A stretch of DNA of 64,000 bases from Legionella erythra (GCF_001467615.1 NZ_LNYA01000030.1:35956-99955), one strand, 5' to 3'; shown: positions 27,075 to 36,148, counted from the stretch's first letter. Notes: generated by a model from the letters alone, not told the origin. A program made the numbers and translations.

Positions 27075-27527
27075 TCGATAGTCCGATTGGAAATCCTTTT
27101 TATGAGTGTAGTGAATTTTGCGCTTTTGTGCATTTTTCTGACCATGGCAATTTTTTTAAATTATTTTTAGAATAATCACTGTATTTTTTAAAATTATTTG
27201 CTAATATGGTCAACCCTACAGGATTTTTACTATTTTTATTCCTGTGGATAATTTTCAAGCTGTCCCCTGTTTTATCTGTTAACTTCCGTTTATCTTTGTC
27301 AAATCGCTCAGTATTTATAAGGTTTTTTGTGGTTTTTTGTACGTTATGCACAATCTGCTTATCCACAAAATCTGTGGATAAGTCTGTGCATACGCTGTAA
27401 AACCGGCGGAATATCCACCTGTTTTCTCGCTGTTCAAATTTAATGCCTTTTTATAGGAAGCCTGCTTTAAGACTACAGGCCGAGTCGTTTTCACGATAAA
27501 ATACTTTTTTTTCCCCGGTTTAAGATT
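27075..27527. other. AT-rich intergenic region with a DnaA-box cluster
   Basis: The 453-base gap holds no convincing gene. It has an AT-rich left part (27145-27240) and then several DnaA boxes: TGTGGATAA at 27243-27251, TTATGCACA at 27344-27352, TTATCCACA at 27359-27367, TGTGGATAA at 27373-27381 and the one-mismatch TGTGCATAC at 27385-27393. The four perfect boxes fit the TTATNCACA consensus exactly. Layout (AT-rich stretch beside clustered boxes) resembles a replication origin or a DnaA-titrating site, but neither dnaA nor dnaN is nearby. Confidence 0.6.
27358..27402. repeat. 45-bp DnaA-box element, copy 1
   Basis: This 45-base block contains inverted DnaA boxes TTATCCACA and TGTGGATAA five bases apart and then TGTGCATAC plus GCTGTAAAA. 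It is repeated at 36205-36249 with one mismatch. It sits in the DnaA-box cluster upstream of epmC. Confidence 0.85.
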
Positions 27528-28061
27528 GTGCATCATTATCAGGACTTAATTACTTTATTTAATCAATGCTTCGCTGCATCTCACAATACACGCCTGGTTA
27601 AAGGCGAGGATGAACCCATTTATTTGCCTGCCGATGAGCAGCGGCCGTGGCATGCCATTGTTTTTGCGCATGGCTTCTTCAGCAGCGCGTTGCATGAATG
27701 TGCTCACTGGCTGATTGCGGGACCTGAACGGCGCCTACGGGTCGATTTTGGCTACTGGTATGTCCCTGATGGACGTAACGAAGCGCAGCAACAATTATTT
27801 CAACAGGTAGAAGTCAAGCCGCAGGCTATGGAGTGGATTTTATCGATGGCTGCCGGTTGCCGTTTCCGCTTAAGCCTTGATAACTTGAATGGCGTGCCGA
27901 CAGATGATAACGGTTTTAAAGAGGCGGTGTACCAGCAGGTTTTAAGGTATTGCCGGGATGGCCTGCCGTTGCGGGCCGCGCGTTTTCGCCAGGCTTTATG
28001 CCAATTTTATCGTACGGAGCCAGCCTTAAACGCCCAGCAATTTGATTGTTCTGGATTATAG
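27528..28061 (+). CDS. epmC: Elongation factor P hydroxylase (EpmC/YfcM)
   Basis: The 177-residue protein aligns closely with E. coli EpmC from end to end: HHYQDLITLFNQCF, NTRLVKGEDEPIYLPADE, IVFAHGFFSSALHECAHW with the metal-binding HE-xx-H, VDFGYWYVPDGR and VEVKPQAMEW. EpmC hydroxylates the beta-lysylated lysine of EF-P. The best start is a GTG at 27528, since HHY follows as in E. coli, but the ribosome site is weak. The promoter region is the DnaA-box cluster. Confidence 0.92.
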   Translation: MHHYQDLITLFNQCFAASHNTRLVKGEDEPIYLPADEQRPWHAIVFAHGFFSSALHECAHWLIAGPERRLRVDFGYWYVPDGRNEAQQQLFQQVEVKPQAMEWILSMAAGCRFRLSLDNLNGVPTDDNGFKEAVYQQVLRYCRDGLPLRAARFRQALCQFYRTEPALNAQQFDCSGL

Positions 28062-28069
28062 AAAATATC

Positions 28070-28501
28070 TCACGATTGGTTTTCTCCCACCTCATGGTGA
28101 TCCTTCTCGGCAAAAATGGCGGATGGGTGGGTATAATATTTAAATTCCAGCAAATTGTTGCTGGGATCTTTCAGGAAAAACGATTGATGCTCAATCCTTG
28201 AGCCCGGAAAGCGGGTTTTTAGCGGAATCTCATAAGGGACAGCCTGCTGATTAAGACGCAGGACAAACAGATCAAATTCCATTTTATCCAGAAAAATCAA
28301 ACCAAAATGACGCGGATAGATGCCGGATTGCACAGGCAGGGGCTCGTCAATCTTATGGCCGACTATTTGATGATCGCCGAATTTGAAAATCAACGCGTGC
28401 GCTGATTCCCTTCCCAATTCAAACCCGAGCTGTTGCTGGTAAAAACGTTTCGCTTCATGGACGTCATGAATAGGAAAGGCGAGATGAAAAATAGCATGCA
28501 T
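28070..28501 (-). CDS. VOC/glyoxalase superfamily protein
   Basis: The 143-residue protein has the beta-alpha-beta-beta-beta pattern of the vicinal oxygen chelate fold: IFHLAFPIHDVHEAKRFYQQ at the start, LIFKFGDHQIVGHK, HFGLIFLDKMEF, and FFLKDPSNNLLEFKYY with a terminal Glu ligand. Metal residues H6 and E (LEFK) suit a dioxygenase or lyase-like enzyme. A longer in-frame reading to 28621 exists but would add an unrelated N-terminus; GGGAG 8 bases before 28501 supports the shorter start. The substrate is unknown. Confidence 0.85.
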   Translation of the reverse strand: MHAIFHLAFPIHDVHEAKRFYQQQLGFELGRESAHALIFKFGDHQIVGHKIDEPLPVQSGIYPRHFGLIFLDKMEFDLFVLRLNQQAVPYEIPLKTRFPGSRIEHQSFFLKDPSNNLLEFKYYTHPSAIFAEKDHHEVGENQS

Positions 28502-28623
28502 AGCGGATACTCCCAAGAGGAACAGGGTCATTGTACCGGGAGAGAGGAAAATTTGAAAATAGGCTGTATACGTGTTGGCATGGTTTTTGTTTATGGGTAA
28601 TACCCTTTCCCATTGAGACAATC

Positions 28624-29694
28624 ATGCCGGCCATCCTTCCTGTGGTAGTAGGGCTGTTATTGTGTGCCGTAGCTTGTGCCGATGAGGTTCACATCATTGC
28701 CGTAGGTGACGTGCTTTTGCACCCCCCTTTACAGAAAAAGGGATTGTCTCAGGGGTTTGAGTCACTCTGGACCGCAGCCATTCCGCAATTAAAAAAAGCC
28801 GATATCACCTATGGCAATCTGGAAGGACCAACAGCCGGAATGATTGATATGCAGGGTAAGGAGACGAAGGATGAACGCCGCGCCTATACGTCTTTTCCCA
28901 TGTTCAATTACTCGCCTGATTTGGTAAAAGCCTTAAAGTTATCTGGATTTGATGTCTTGTCAACCGCCAATAATCATACGCTGGACCGCCTCAGTCTCGG
29001 TATTGATCGCACCATTGCAACCCTGGATGAGCATCAAATGGCTTACGCAGGTACCCGGCCTCGAGACCGCGAGGGAACCTGGTATACCGTCACCATTAAA
29101 AACACCATTTCAATCGCCTGGGTAGCCTGTTCTCAAGACACGAACGGCATTGCGGACCGGCATCGTCAGGTCTTGCTCTGTTACCGTGACAAGCCGCAAG
29201 TGCTTGAACTGATTACCGAGCTTGCAAAGACCCATGACGCGGTGATTGTTACTCCGCATTGGGGGATTGAGTACCAAACCAGGCCCAATAAAGCCCAACA
29301 AATGCTTGCACGCGAGTTTGCCCAGGCGGGGGCGTTGGCGGTGTTAGGCTCTCATCCCCATTGTGTGCAACCGTTTGACTGGATAACCACATCCACGGGG
29401 AAAAAAGTATTCATTGCTTATTCGCTGGGCAATTTCATTTCTAACCAGGGCAGTTTAAAAAACCGTGCCAGCGGCCTGTTGTCTCTGTATTTAAAGAAGG
29501 CAGCCGGGGTTACAGTCATAGACAAAGTGGCTTATCAACCGACCTACATGGAAAATCGCAGTGCGTTAATGAGCCTGTCGCTGGTTACCTCCGCAAAGCA
29601 CCCGGCTTACCAGTGGCTTAAACAGATCGTGGGAGCGGATTACCTCGTGTTGCCAAAGAAGTCAGTGGCCATTAAACAAGGCAAAAAGAAATAA
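28624..29694 (+). CDS. CapA-family (poly-gamma-glutamate capsule biosynthesis) metallophosphatase-like protein
   Basis: The protein is 356 residues from the ATG at 28624, preceded by a signal peptide (MPAILPVVVGLLLCAVACA). It shows the CapA/PGA_cap pattern: AVGDVLLHPP, YGNLEGPTA, STANNHTLDR, VTPHWGIEYQ, LGSHPHCVQPFDW and YSLGNFISNQ. In Bacillus CapA is part of the gamma-PGA export machinery, but most family members have no capBC partners and unknown roles. None are seen here. Exported location is predicted. An earlier in-frame Met at 28531 has no ribosome site. Confidence 0.82.
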   Translation: MPAILPVVVGLLLCAVACADEVHIIAVGDVLLHPPLQKKGLSQGFESLWTAAIPQLKKADITYGNLEGPTAGMIDMQGKETKDERRAYTSFPMFNYSPDLVKALKLSGFDVLSTANNHTLDRLSLGIDRTIATLDEHQMAYAGTRPRDREGTWYTVTIKNTISIAWVACSQDTNGIADRHRQVLLCYRDKPQVLELITELAKTHDAVIVTPHWGIEYQTRPNKAQQMLAREFAQAGALAVLGSHPHCVQPFDWITTSTGKKVFIAYSLGNFISNQGSLKNRASGLLSLYLKKAAGVTVIDKVAYQPTYMENRSALMSLSLVTSAKHPAYQWLKQIVGADYLVLPKKSVAIKQGKKK

Positions 29695-29703
29695 ACGCTC
29701 GTG

Positions 29704-29733
29704 TTGATTAAAAATTAATCATTATGGTATAAT
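29704..29733 (+). promoter_or_regulatory. Sigma70-like promoter
   Basis: TTGATT at 29704-29709 and the perfect TATAAT at 29728-29733 are 18 bases apart, 28 bases before the start of the small acidic gene. Confidence 0.6.
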
Positions 29734-29761
29734 GGAATCCATCTTTTATGGAGAACCTGTC

Positions 29762-30109
29762 ATGCCTGTTGAAATAAAAGAAGGATACCGCCCGGATAAC
29801 AATGATACTCCGCCTGAAGGCTCGGCGTACACCTTGATACAACGAATTCTTGATGTAGCCGGTGCTGGTTCAATCCAGCAGGTGGTTAGAGCCTCAGTGG
29901 ATGACAGCGGCCCAAAAACGGCCGGAGCCAATACCGACGAAACCGATGAAACCAACAATTGTGAAGGATTTATTCTAAGCGGCGATATTGACGGCAGCCT
30001 CCATGCGACGCTACAGGGCCATAATCTCATGCAGCGGCATGAAGAACAAAAAGAAACCGAAGATAAGGAAGAAATAGAAGCTCAGCATACAATTGCCTGT
30101 CTTAACTAG
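29762..30109 (+). CDS. Small acidic hypothetical protein
   Basis: The 115-residue protein starts at the ATG at 29762, with GGAGA 8 bases upstream and a good promoter further up. It is rich in D, E, T and N, with an acidic glutamate-rich C-terminal half (EEQKETEDKEEIEAQ). Such acidic E-rich ends occur in Dot/Icm substrates, but that alone is weak. No family is recognised. The gap to the next gene (30110-30278) shows nothing clear. Confidence 0.6.
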   Translation: MPVEIKEGYRPDNNDTPPEGSAYTLIQRILDVAGAGSIQQVVRASVDDSGPKTAGANTDETDETNNCEGFILSGDIDGSLHATLQGHNLMQRHEEQKETEDKEEIEAQHTIACLN

Positions 30110-30278
30110 CAGGCCGAAAATACCCTGGAAGCCTTCAGGCATTTCGTCAAAAATCTGCAGTTGACCAATAAACATTTCTATCCTGGCTCAACCATCCTAA
30201 AATAATCAAGCGGGCCGGCAATCCACCTGAACGTCAAGGAATATGGTATAGTTGTTGGTTTTTATCCAGCCGATTACC

Positions 30279-30857
30279 ATGATTGAACCCTTGCTTGTGT
30301 CTACCGGGATTGTCGCATTGGCTGAATTTGGCGACAAAACCCAATTATTAGCGCTGATGCTGGCTGCGCGTTTTAAACGGCCATTGCCTATCATTGCCGG
30401 AATGTTAACGGCCACGTTGATTAACCATGGCTTAGCCGGGGCTTTGGGGGCCTGGCTTGTATCCATCCTCGGCCCGCATTTACTGCAAGGAATTATTGCC
30501 TGCTCCTTTGTTCTCATGGCGGTTTGGGTGCTTATTCCAGACCGGCTGGACATCCGGGGTGACGATTCGTTGCGGCGCTTTGGTGTTTTCACCACCACCT
30601 TGATTGCTTTTTTTCTGGCCGAAATGGGCGATAAGACCCAGGTGGCGACAATAACTTTAGCCGCACATTACAGGCAGCCTCTGTGGGTGATTTTAGGAAC
30701 CACCTTAGGTATGCTTCTCGCGGATATTCCGGCAGTCCTTCTGGGGAAAACCCTGGGTAATCAACTGTCTTTCACCTGGATAAGGATAATTGCTGCATGC
30801 AGTTTCGTCATCATGGGCATTCTGGCGGTGATACAAATGGTTAATTATTCAATGTGA
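30279..30857 (+). CDS. TMEM165/GDT1 family cation transporter
   Basis: The 192-residue membrane protein has the twin signatures EFGDKTQ (16-22) and EMGDKTQ (115-121) at the start of two homologous three-helix halves. Family members move Mn2+ or Ca2+ across membranes, and bacterial homologues such as MneA export Mn. The start is the ATG at 30279. Its last 17 bases overlap the end of the convergent effector candidate. Confidence 0.88.
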   Translation: MIEPLLVSTGIVALAEFGDKTQLLALMLAARFKRPLPIIAGMLTATLINHGLAGALGAWLVSILGPHLLQGIIACSFVLMAVWVLIPDRLDIRGDDSLRRFGVFTTTLIAFFLAEMGDKTQVATITLAAHYRQPLWVILGTTLGMLLADIPAVLLGKTLGNQLSFTWIRIIAACSFVIMGILAVIQMVNYSM

Positions 30858-33504
30858 GTGAGGGTTGCCGCAAGTCCTGTAAACAGTGGACAAACTCAGT
30901 CAGGGATAAAATGGCCTGAACTGGCGGCAATTGGCTTTCTGCACAGGTAGCCGTAATTTTTATTGCACCCGTTTCAGGATCCTGTTCAATGGAAGACAGT
31001 TGGTAGGAATCATGCATTTTATCCAATTCAGGGATATTTAGGCGGCCAGCCGCTTCGCTCAGTTGCGCCAAAATATCCGATGCTTTATAGGCCTCATTGA
31101 CGCGATCCAGGGGCATTTGGGCTAATAAATAATACAGATCCGGCGGGGTTAACGGAATGGACACGGGTAGGGCATCTATGTAAGCCGATTCGGCCAAAAG
31201 CACAAACCCATTTTCCCCAGCGGTTAATTTTTGCATCAGGTAACGGCTGTCTTCTTTGATTTCATCAATGTCTGGCAGGCCTGTCATGGTTGATGAATTC
31301 AAATAATCGAGTAACAGATCGGTATAACTTTCCAACTCGGCGAGATATAAAACCGGTTCAGTCAACAGGTTCGTCTGCTCATCGGCTGGCGAGAGGTCCG
31401 GAATTGCCTCCGATGAAATCTCGGTGAGAGCAGGAATATCTGATTCCATAATCCGTTTCAGGCATTCACGGGGATTAGCGCTTGCCTCAGCAAAAACAGG
31501 AAAATCATAATTCCTGCTGCAAGCCACCAGGCGCCCTTGTTCCATACGGCAAAATTGCCTGTCCCCCGTGGCTTCAATGCGCTCGCTTACGGTGCTTAAT
31601 AAACGGTTGAAATGATGTTGCTGGGATGATGAAGGGATAATGAGTGGATCGTGACCTTTCATAACGGCTGATTGGTACTGCGGTAATTGGTAACAGCGCA
31701 TCAGATCGAGTATATGCGCCAGATTCATCACATGAAAAAGCGCTGCTTTTTGAGGCGTCATATTTTTTGATTTTAAATAGTCCGGATTGCCCATGTTGCG
31801 AATCAGCTCCATGTACTTTTTTATTTCTTCCGACGGCATTTTTTTATGGGCATAGGCGGCAAATTGCTGAGCACACTGTTCGCGGTATTCGCGGTATTTT
31901 TGCGGATCATGTTTGAATGCGATATCCGATTCACGCCCAGAAACACTAAAAAGCATACAGAGCGATAATTTCTTAATCTCGTCGCCATGCAGAGTAAGGC
32001 ACTGCTTTTTTAACTCCGGTTGCGCAAATTGCTGAAAATATTCCACCACCAGCGGGATATAGGTAGTGACTCTTAACGAATGCGCCAGGCCATGATTGGG
32101 GCGCTGAATAACCTGACCGTCCTGTTTTAATTCGGCATCGGTGGTGTCCAGGTGTGTTTCTGTGTAGGCTTTGCTTAAATGATAGCTATAGACATAGTCG
32201 GCCTGTTCGACCAGCGAAGATAGATTCCCCATTTCAAGCTGGATGAGCAGATGATTCATAAGGGAGAGGCCCTGTTGCAGCGGGGGATATAATCGATTGG
32301 AGTCTTTAAATTGTTCAGCCAGTTTGCTCATTTGCTTGTACAGGCCGTAGAGCATTTTCTGTTTTTCACTGAATGGATGGCGGCTGTCATCAAAAAAGGC
32401 GACCAGTTTCTCCAACTGAACAGTCAGTTCAAGAAGTTCAGAGGCTTCGCTTTTTTTAATTCTCTGGGGCAGAGAATGCCAGAAGGAGGTTTTTAAACGC
32501 GGCGGTGCCTGCGTTGACACATGCCGCATGCCTTCTAAAAGCGCGATAAGCTTCGTTCTGATTTCAGCATCCACAGCGGAGTAGGCGTAGGGATCAATGC
32601 CATCCAGGCTTCTGACTGGAAAGGCTTCAAATACTTTTCGGCCATTTTCTTCCATAAAAGAGCTGAACGCCAGTTGCGTCCCTGGGGGCAGTAAAATTTC
32701 CTGTTCATCGCGTTTATACGACAAATCCTGTACTTTTTTGCCGATGGAGTTAGGGGGCTGCGTGATTTTAAGCAGGGTATCGGTCCCGCTTAGTTTCATG
32801 GCGGCCATTTCTTCAGAGGTACTGATGAATCCTTCCTGCCGCAGGGGTAAATGAGCTGCCATGGTTTTATGACGCTTAAGCCATATGCTTTCGGGAATTT
32901 TTCGGCTGCTTTCAGCGCGGTAAAGTTCCTGCAGGTTATTATTGTCGGGTTTTTCAGGCATTTGCAAACGGGTGAGGCCATGAGCCGCTAAACAGGTAGC
33001 CAGGACAATTTCCTTGACCTCCTGGGTTAATGTTTCCTGAGGCAGGGTTTTTAATCGGGATTCACGGCCCTGACTTCGTAAAAATCCGTTAATTTCTTCA
33101 TAGAAATTGGAGGTATAAAGCGTAATTGCCAGTTTTTCACCATAAGACAACTGGGTGTAAAGATTGTTAGTATCCGCGGCCAGGTAATCTTCTGGTTTGG
33201 GAAGGCGTGGATTACCACCCAGTGAAGGGGTATGGGTTGCCGTCCTGATGAAGTGTTCATAGTGTGAAAAAACAGGGGATGAAAAGGAAAAATGTTCAAA
33301 ATCAGGCTGATGCAGTAGAATCTGGGTCATATTAAACACGTGATCGTTGAAGGCGATTTCAAGTTCGCCGAACGAATTAAAACGACATTGCGCATCCTGT
33401 TGCGGAGTCAGGAACAACTGAATGATTTTCTCCAAATCCTTCGTGGCATCACTCTTTAATCGGGGGCCTTTTCTGAGGTGAGCCATGGCCTTATCGTAGG
33501 ACAT
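30841..33504 (-). CDS. mART-like plus SidE-type phosphodiesterase-like protein, candidate effector
   Basis: Numbering here counts a preceding TTG codon, so subtract 1 for the ATG at 33504. The 887-residue protein seems to carry two enzyme domains. At ~115-300 is a mono-ADP-ribosyltransferase: YGEKLAITLYTSNFYEEING, an arginine in LYRAES (R197), the STS motif at 229-231, and E268-x-E270 in DEQEILLPPGTQ. At ~460-640 is a segment like the SidE PDE domain: RPNHGLAHSLR (H472, H476), VSGRESDIAF (E526) and FHVMNLAHILDLMRCY (H592), matching the His/Glu/His active site. In SidE proteins a PDE precedes mART; here the order is reversed. There is no DUB domain. The C-terminal ~200 residues are undefined. 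Confidence 0.68.
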   Translation of the reverse strand: MSYDKAMAHLRKGPRLKSDATKDLEKIIQLFLTPQQDAQCRFNSFGELEIAFNDHVFNMTQILLHQPDFEHFSFSSPVFSHYEHFIRTATHTPSLGGNPRLPKPEDYLAADTNNLYTQLSYGEKLAITLYTSNFYEEINGFLRSQGRESRLKTLPQETLTQEVKEIVLATCLAAHGLTRLQMPEKPDNNNLQELYRAESSRKIPESIWLKRHKTMAAHLPLRQEGFISTSEEMAAMKLSGTDTLLKITQPPNSIGKKVQDLSYKRDEQEILLPPGTQLAFSSFMEENGRKVFEAFPVRSLDGIDPYAYSAVDAEIRTKLIALLEGMRHVSTQAPPRLKTSFWHSLPQRIKKSEASELLELTVQLEKLVAFFDDSRHPFSEKQKMLYGLYKQMSKLAEQFKDSNRLYPPLQQGLSLMNHLLIQLEMGNLSSLVEQADYVYSYHLSKAYTETHLDTTDAELKQDGQVIQRPNHGLAHSLRVTTYIPLVVEYFQQFAQPELKKQCLTLHGDEIKKLSLCMLFSVSGRESDIAFKHDPQKYREYREQCAQQFAAYAHKKMPSEEIKKYMELIRNMGNPDYLKSKNMTPQKAALFHVMNLAHILDLMRCYQLPQYQSAVMKGHDPLIIPSSSQQHHFNRLLSTVSERIEATGDRQFCRMEQGRLVACSRNYDFPVFAEASANPRECLKRIMESDIPALTEISSEAIPDLSPADEQTNLLTEPVLYLAELESYTDLLLDYLNSSTMTGLPDIDEIKEDSRYLMQKLTAGENGFVLLAESAYIDALPVSIPLTPPDLYYLLAQMPLDRVNEAYKASDILAQLSEAAGRLNIPELDKMHDSYQLSSIEQDPETGAIKITATCAESQLPPVQAILSLTEFVHCLQDLRQPSLTLNN

Positions 33505-33562
33505 CAAGTTAACGGCTAAGACTGAATACCCATAGTATAGTTCAATATTTAACCATTATTGA

Positions 33563-35137
33563 TTAATGAACCCATTGAAGGAGCGTGGCTAAGGCATCCG
33601 CCTCTGCCGCTGGCTTATCCCAGCGGATGCGGTTAATGCGTGGAAAGCGCATGGCCACACCGGATTTGTGACGGGAGGAACGTTGAACGGCATCAAAGGC
33701 TACTTCCAGGACCAATTCTTTTGCCACCTCGCGCACTGGGCCAAAGCGTTGCAATGTGTGGCTGCGTACCCATTGATCAAGTTTAAGCAATTCAGCATCG
33801 GTAAAACCAAAATAAGCTTTGCCAACAGGCAACAGGCGACTATCCTGCCATAGCCCGAAGGTATAATCAGAATAATAAGACGACCGTTTTCCCTGACCCC
33901 GTTGTGCGTACATCAAGACAGCGTCCACCGTTAATGGCTCGCGCTTCCACTTATACCAATGGCCTTTGGGGCGGCCTGCAAGGTAGGGGCTTTGTTTATG
34001 CTTGAGCATCAACCCTTCGACAGCAGGGTGCGCTTCATTCAGAACCTGCTCTTTCAAGTGATGCAAGGTTTCATCTTCGTTTAACGAGAGTAAATCAGAC
34101 AGCACCAGGTTATCGGCTAAGTGAAGCATGTACCATTGTTCAAGGTGTTGACGCCGTTCAATAAAGGAGCATGCGCGCAAATCGTGGCCATCCATGGACA
34201 AAATGTCATAAAGAATCATCGCGGCCGGGGATTCGGCAAGCATTTTTTTGGTCAGGGATTTACGGTTTAAGCGCTGCTGTAAATCATTAAAACTGCCGAT
34301 GCCGGCTTCTGTTTTAATAACCAGCTCGCCATCCAGAATCACCCGGGTTTTGAAGGACGTCAGCAAATCAGGAAAAGAGTGGCTGATGTTATCGCCCGTC
34401 CGGCTGAACAAGGCTTTGCCGTTTTTGCTAACGACAGCCTGGACACGAATGCCATCGTATTTACGTTCAAAAGCAAATTGCTGCCAGTCAATCTGGTCGA
34501 TGTCTTTCTCATTCAACGGATGGGATAACATCACCGGATGGAAAAACAATTCATCCTCTACAGCGGGCAAAGCCGCTTTCTTTTCAAGCCAGGCGAACAA
34601 GGCTTCATAAGGGGGTTTTAAACCATGCCAGATTTTTTCAATATCCTGAACAGAAACTTGCCCGTAATGGGCCAGCGTCTTTTTTAAAAAGCGGGCAGAA
34701 ATACCTATACGCAGACTGCCTGTGCCTAATTTTAAAATGGCCCAGCGCTCGATGGTGTTTGCTTGATTGAGCAGGTTTGCCAGGTGCTCCCGGATTGCCT
34801 GCCTGGGTAGCTGGTTAAATGAGTTAATCAGATCAGAAAGCAGGGGGAGTGGGGTGGCGGGGTCATGGGCAGGCCAGAGTAAGGCAATGGTATCGGACAA
34901 ATCGCCGACGTAATCGTAGGAGTAGGCAAAGAGTACGGGGTCAATTTTTTCCTGTATTAATTCCTTAATCAGGGTACGGCCAAAAGTTGGAAAGTCGAGC
35001 GTATCGGCCATAATGGCCAGCGCATACCCTCGTTCCGGATCAGGGGTTGTCGTAAAGTAGTGATGAAGCAAGGCCATTTTATCGAGATGACTGTAGGTAA
35101 AATACAAGGTGTTCAGTAATGCGGCGAATTTTTTCAT
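33563..35137 (-). CDS. ATP-dependent DNA ligase
   Basis: The 524-residue protein is a full-length ATP-dependent ligase. The N-terminal helical domain leads to the nucleotidyltransferase motif I ERKYDGIRVQAV with the AMP-accepting lysine K226, then ILDGELVI, and VEGLMLKHKQSPY...WYKWKRE near the end of the adenylation domain, followed by an OB-fold. The upstream gene is its associated exonuclease, 3 bases away, as in the bacterial DNA-repair gene set that also includes a helicase and PdeM. Those two are absent here. It probably repairs breaks in chromosomal DNA. Confidence 0.9.
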   Translation of the reverse strand: MKKFAALLNTLYFTYSHLDKMALLHHYFTTTPDPERGYALAIMADTLDFPTFGRTLIKELIQEKIDPVLFAYSYDYVGDLSDTIALLWPAHDPATPLPLLSDLINSFNQLPRQAIREHLANLLNQANTIERWAILKLGTGSLRIGISARFLKKTLAHYGQVSVQDIEKIWHGLKPPYEALFAWLEKKAALPAVEDELFFHPVMLSHPLNEKDIDQIDWQQFAFERKYDGIRVQAVVSKNGKALFSRTGDNISHSFPDLLTSFKTRVILDGELVIKTEAGIGSFNDLQQRLNRKSLTKKMLAESPAAMILYDILSMDGHDLRACSFIERRQHLEQWYMLHLADNLVLSDLLSLNEDETLHHLKEQVLNEAHPAVEGLMLKHKQSPYLAGRPKGHWYKWKREPLTVDAVLMYAQRGQGKRSSYYSDYTFGLWQDSRLLPVGKAYFGFTDAELLKLDQWVRSHTLQRFGPVREVAKELVLEVAFDAVQRSSRHKSGVAMRFPRINRIRWDKPAAEADALATLLQWVH

Positions 35138-35140
35138 GAC

Positions 35141-36148
35141 CTAATCCTCATGGTCTTCATAGCCGAGTAAATGCAGAGCTTGCGCTGCATAGCCTTGTTG
35201 CCTGGCATAATAAACCAGCGCTTCCTCGCGGCCATGCGTAACCAGGATTTCACGGGGGTTTACCTCTGCTAATGTTTGAATCAGTTCCGGCCAGTCAGCA
35301 TGATCGGAAATGATCAAGGGCAGCTCCACCCCTTGTTGTTTAGCCCGGGCTCTGATTTGCATCCAGCCTGAGGCCATGCAAGTTATGACATTGGCGAAGC
35401 GTCGGCTCCAGCGGTCACGCAACGCGCTCGGCGGGCAAAGTACGATTTTACCGGCTGACTCAGCCTTGGTCAGTTCAAAAGCGGATCGCAATTCACCGAG
35501 ATCGATGCCGCATTGTTGATAAAAATCACAGGTCTTTTTCAGGCTGCCATGGATATAAATTGGCTCAAGATACCCCATTAACCGTAAGGTTCTGATTAAA
35601 CGCTGGCACTTTCCCAGAATATAAACACCCACCAGATGGCAGCGGTGTGGAAACAGGTGCAATGAATGCAACAGTTTATGAAGTTCGTCTTCAATGGGGG
35701 GGTGTTTAAACACGGGCAAAGCAAACGTGGCCTCCGTAATAAAGACATCACAGGGTTCGACCAAAAAGGGCTCGCAGGTTGGATCGAGGCAGCGTTTATA
35801 ATCCCCGGAAACAATGATCTTGCGTCCCTGATAACGCATCACCAGTTGCGCGCTGCCGAGAATATGGCCTGCGGGCAATAAGTAAAGGTCAATGTCATTC
35901 ACCGCAACCGGTTGTTGATACGCAAGACAATGCCAATGGTTGGCACTCTGGTTACCAAAACGACTCTGCATCAATCCCAGCGTGGCCGTGTGGCCAAAGA
36001 CGTCGCCATGGCCGGCACAGGCGTGATCGCCATGTGCATGGGTGATGACCGCAGAGGGTACGGGAACCGCCGGATCGATATAGAATTGTCCTGGTTCGCA
36101 ATAAAGACCGGCGTCTTTAACAACCAGCCAGGGCGTTGAATGGTTCAT
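35141..36148 (-). CDS. Ligase-associated DNA exonuclease (MBL fold)
   Basis: The 335-residue protein has the metallo-beta-lactamase metal motif THAHGDHA (H37, H39, D41, H42) and LPAGHILGSAQLV, with the beta-CASP-type IVSGDYK region. The C-terminus contains ISDHADWPEL and ILVTHGREE. This matches the exonuclease coded next to ATP-dependent ligases. The stop codon lies 3 bases before the ligase ATG, so translation is likely coupled. Confidence 0.88.
   Translation of the reverse strand: MNHSTPWLVVKDAGLYCEPGQFYIDPAVPVPSAVITHAHGDHACAGHGDVFGHTATLGLMQSRFGNQSANHWHCLAYQQPVAVNDIDLYLLPAGHILGSAQLVMRYQGRKIIVSGDYKRCLDPTCEPFLVEPCDVFITEATFALPVFKHPPIEDELHKLLHSLHLFPHRCHLVGVYILGKCQRLIRTLRLMGYLEPIYIHGSLKKTCDFYQQCGIDLGELRSAFELTKAESAGKIVLCPPSALRDRWSRRFANVITCMASGWMQIRARAKQQGVELPLIISDHADWPELIQTLAEVNPREILVTHGREEALVYYARQQGYAAQALHLLGYEDHED

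Noticed and set aside
27100..27366. An 88-residue minus-strand ORF (K- and N-rich)
   Set aside because: It lies inside the AT-rich DnaA-box region, has biased composition from that base content, and has no ribosome site.
27075..27527. The chromosomal origin oriC
   Set aside because: Boxes fit, but dnaA, dnaN, gidA and rpmH are not in the window, and a nearly identical block at 36205 argues for a dispersed element.
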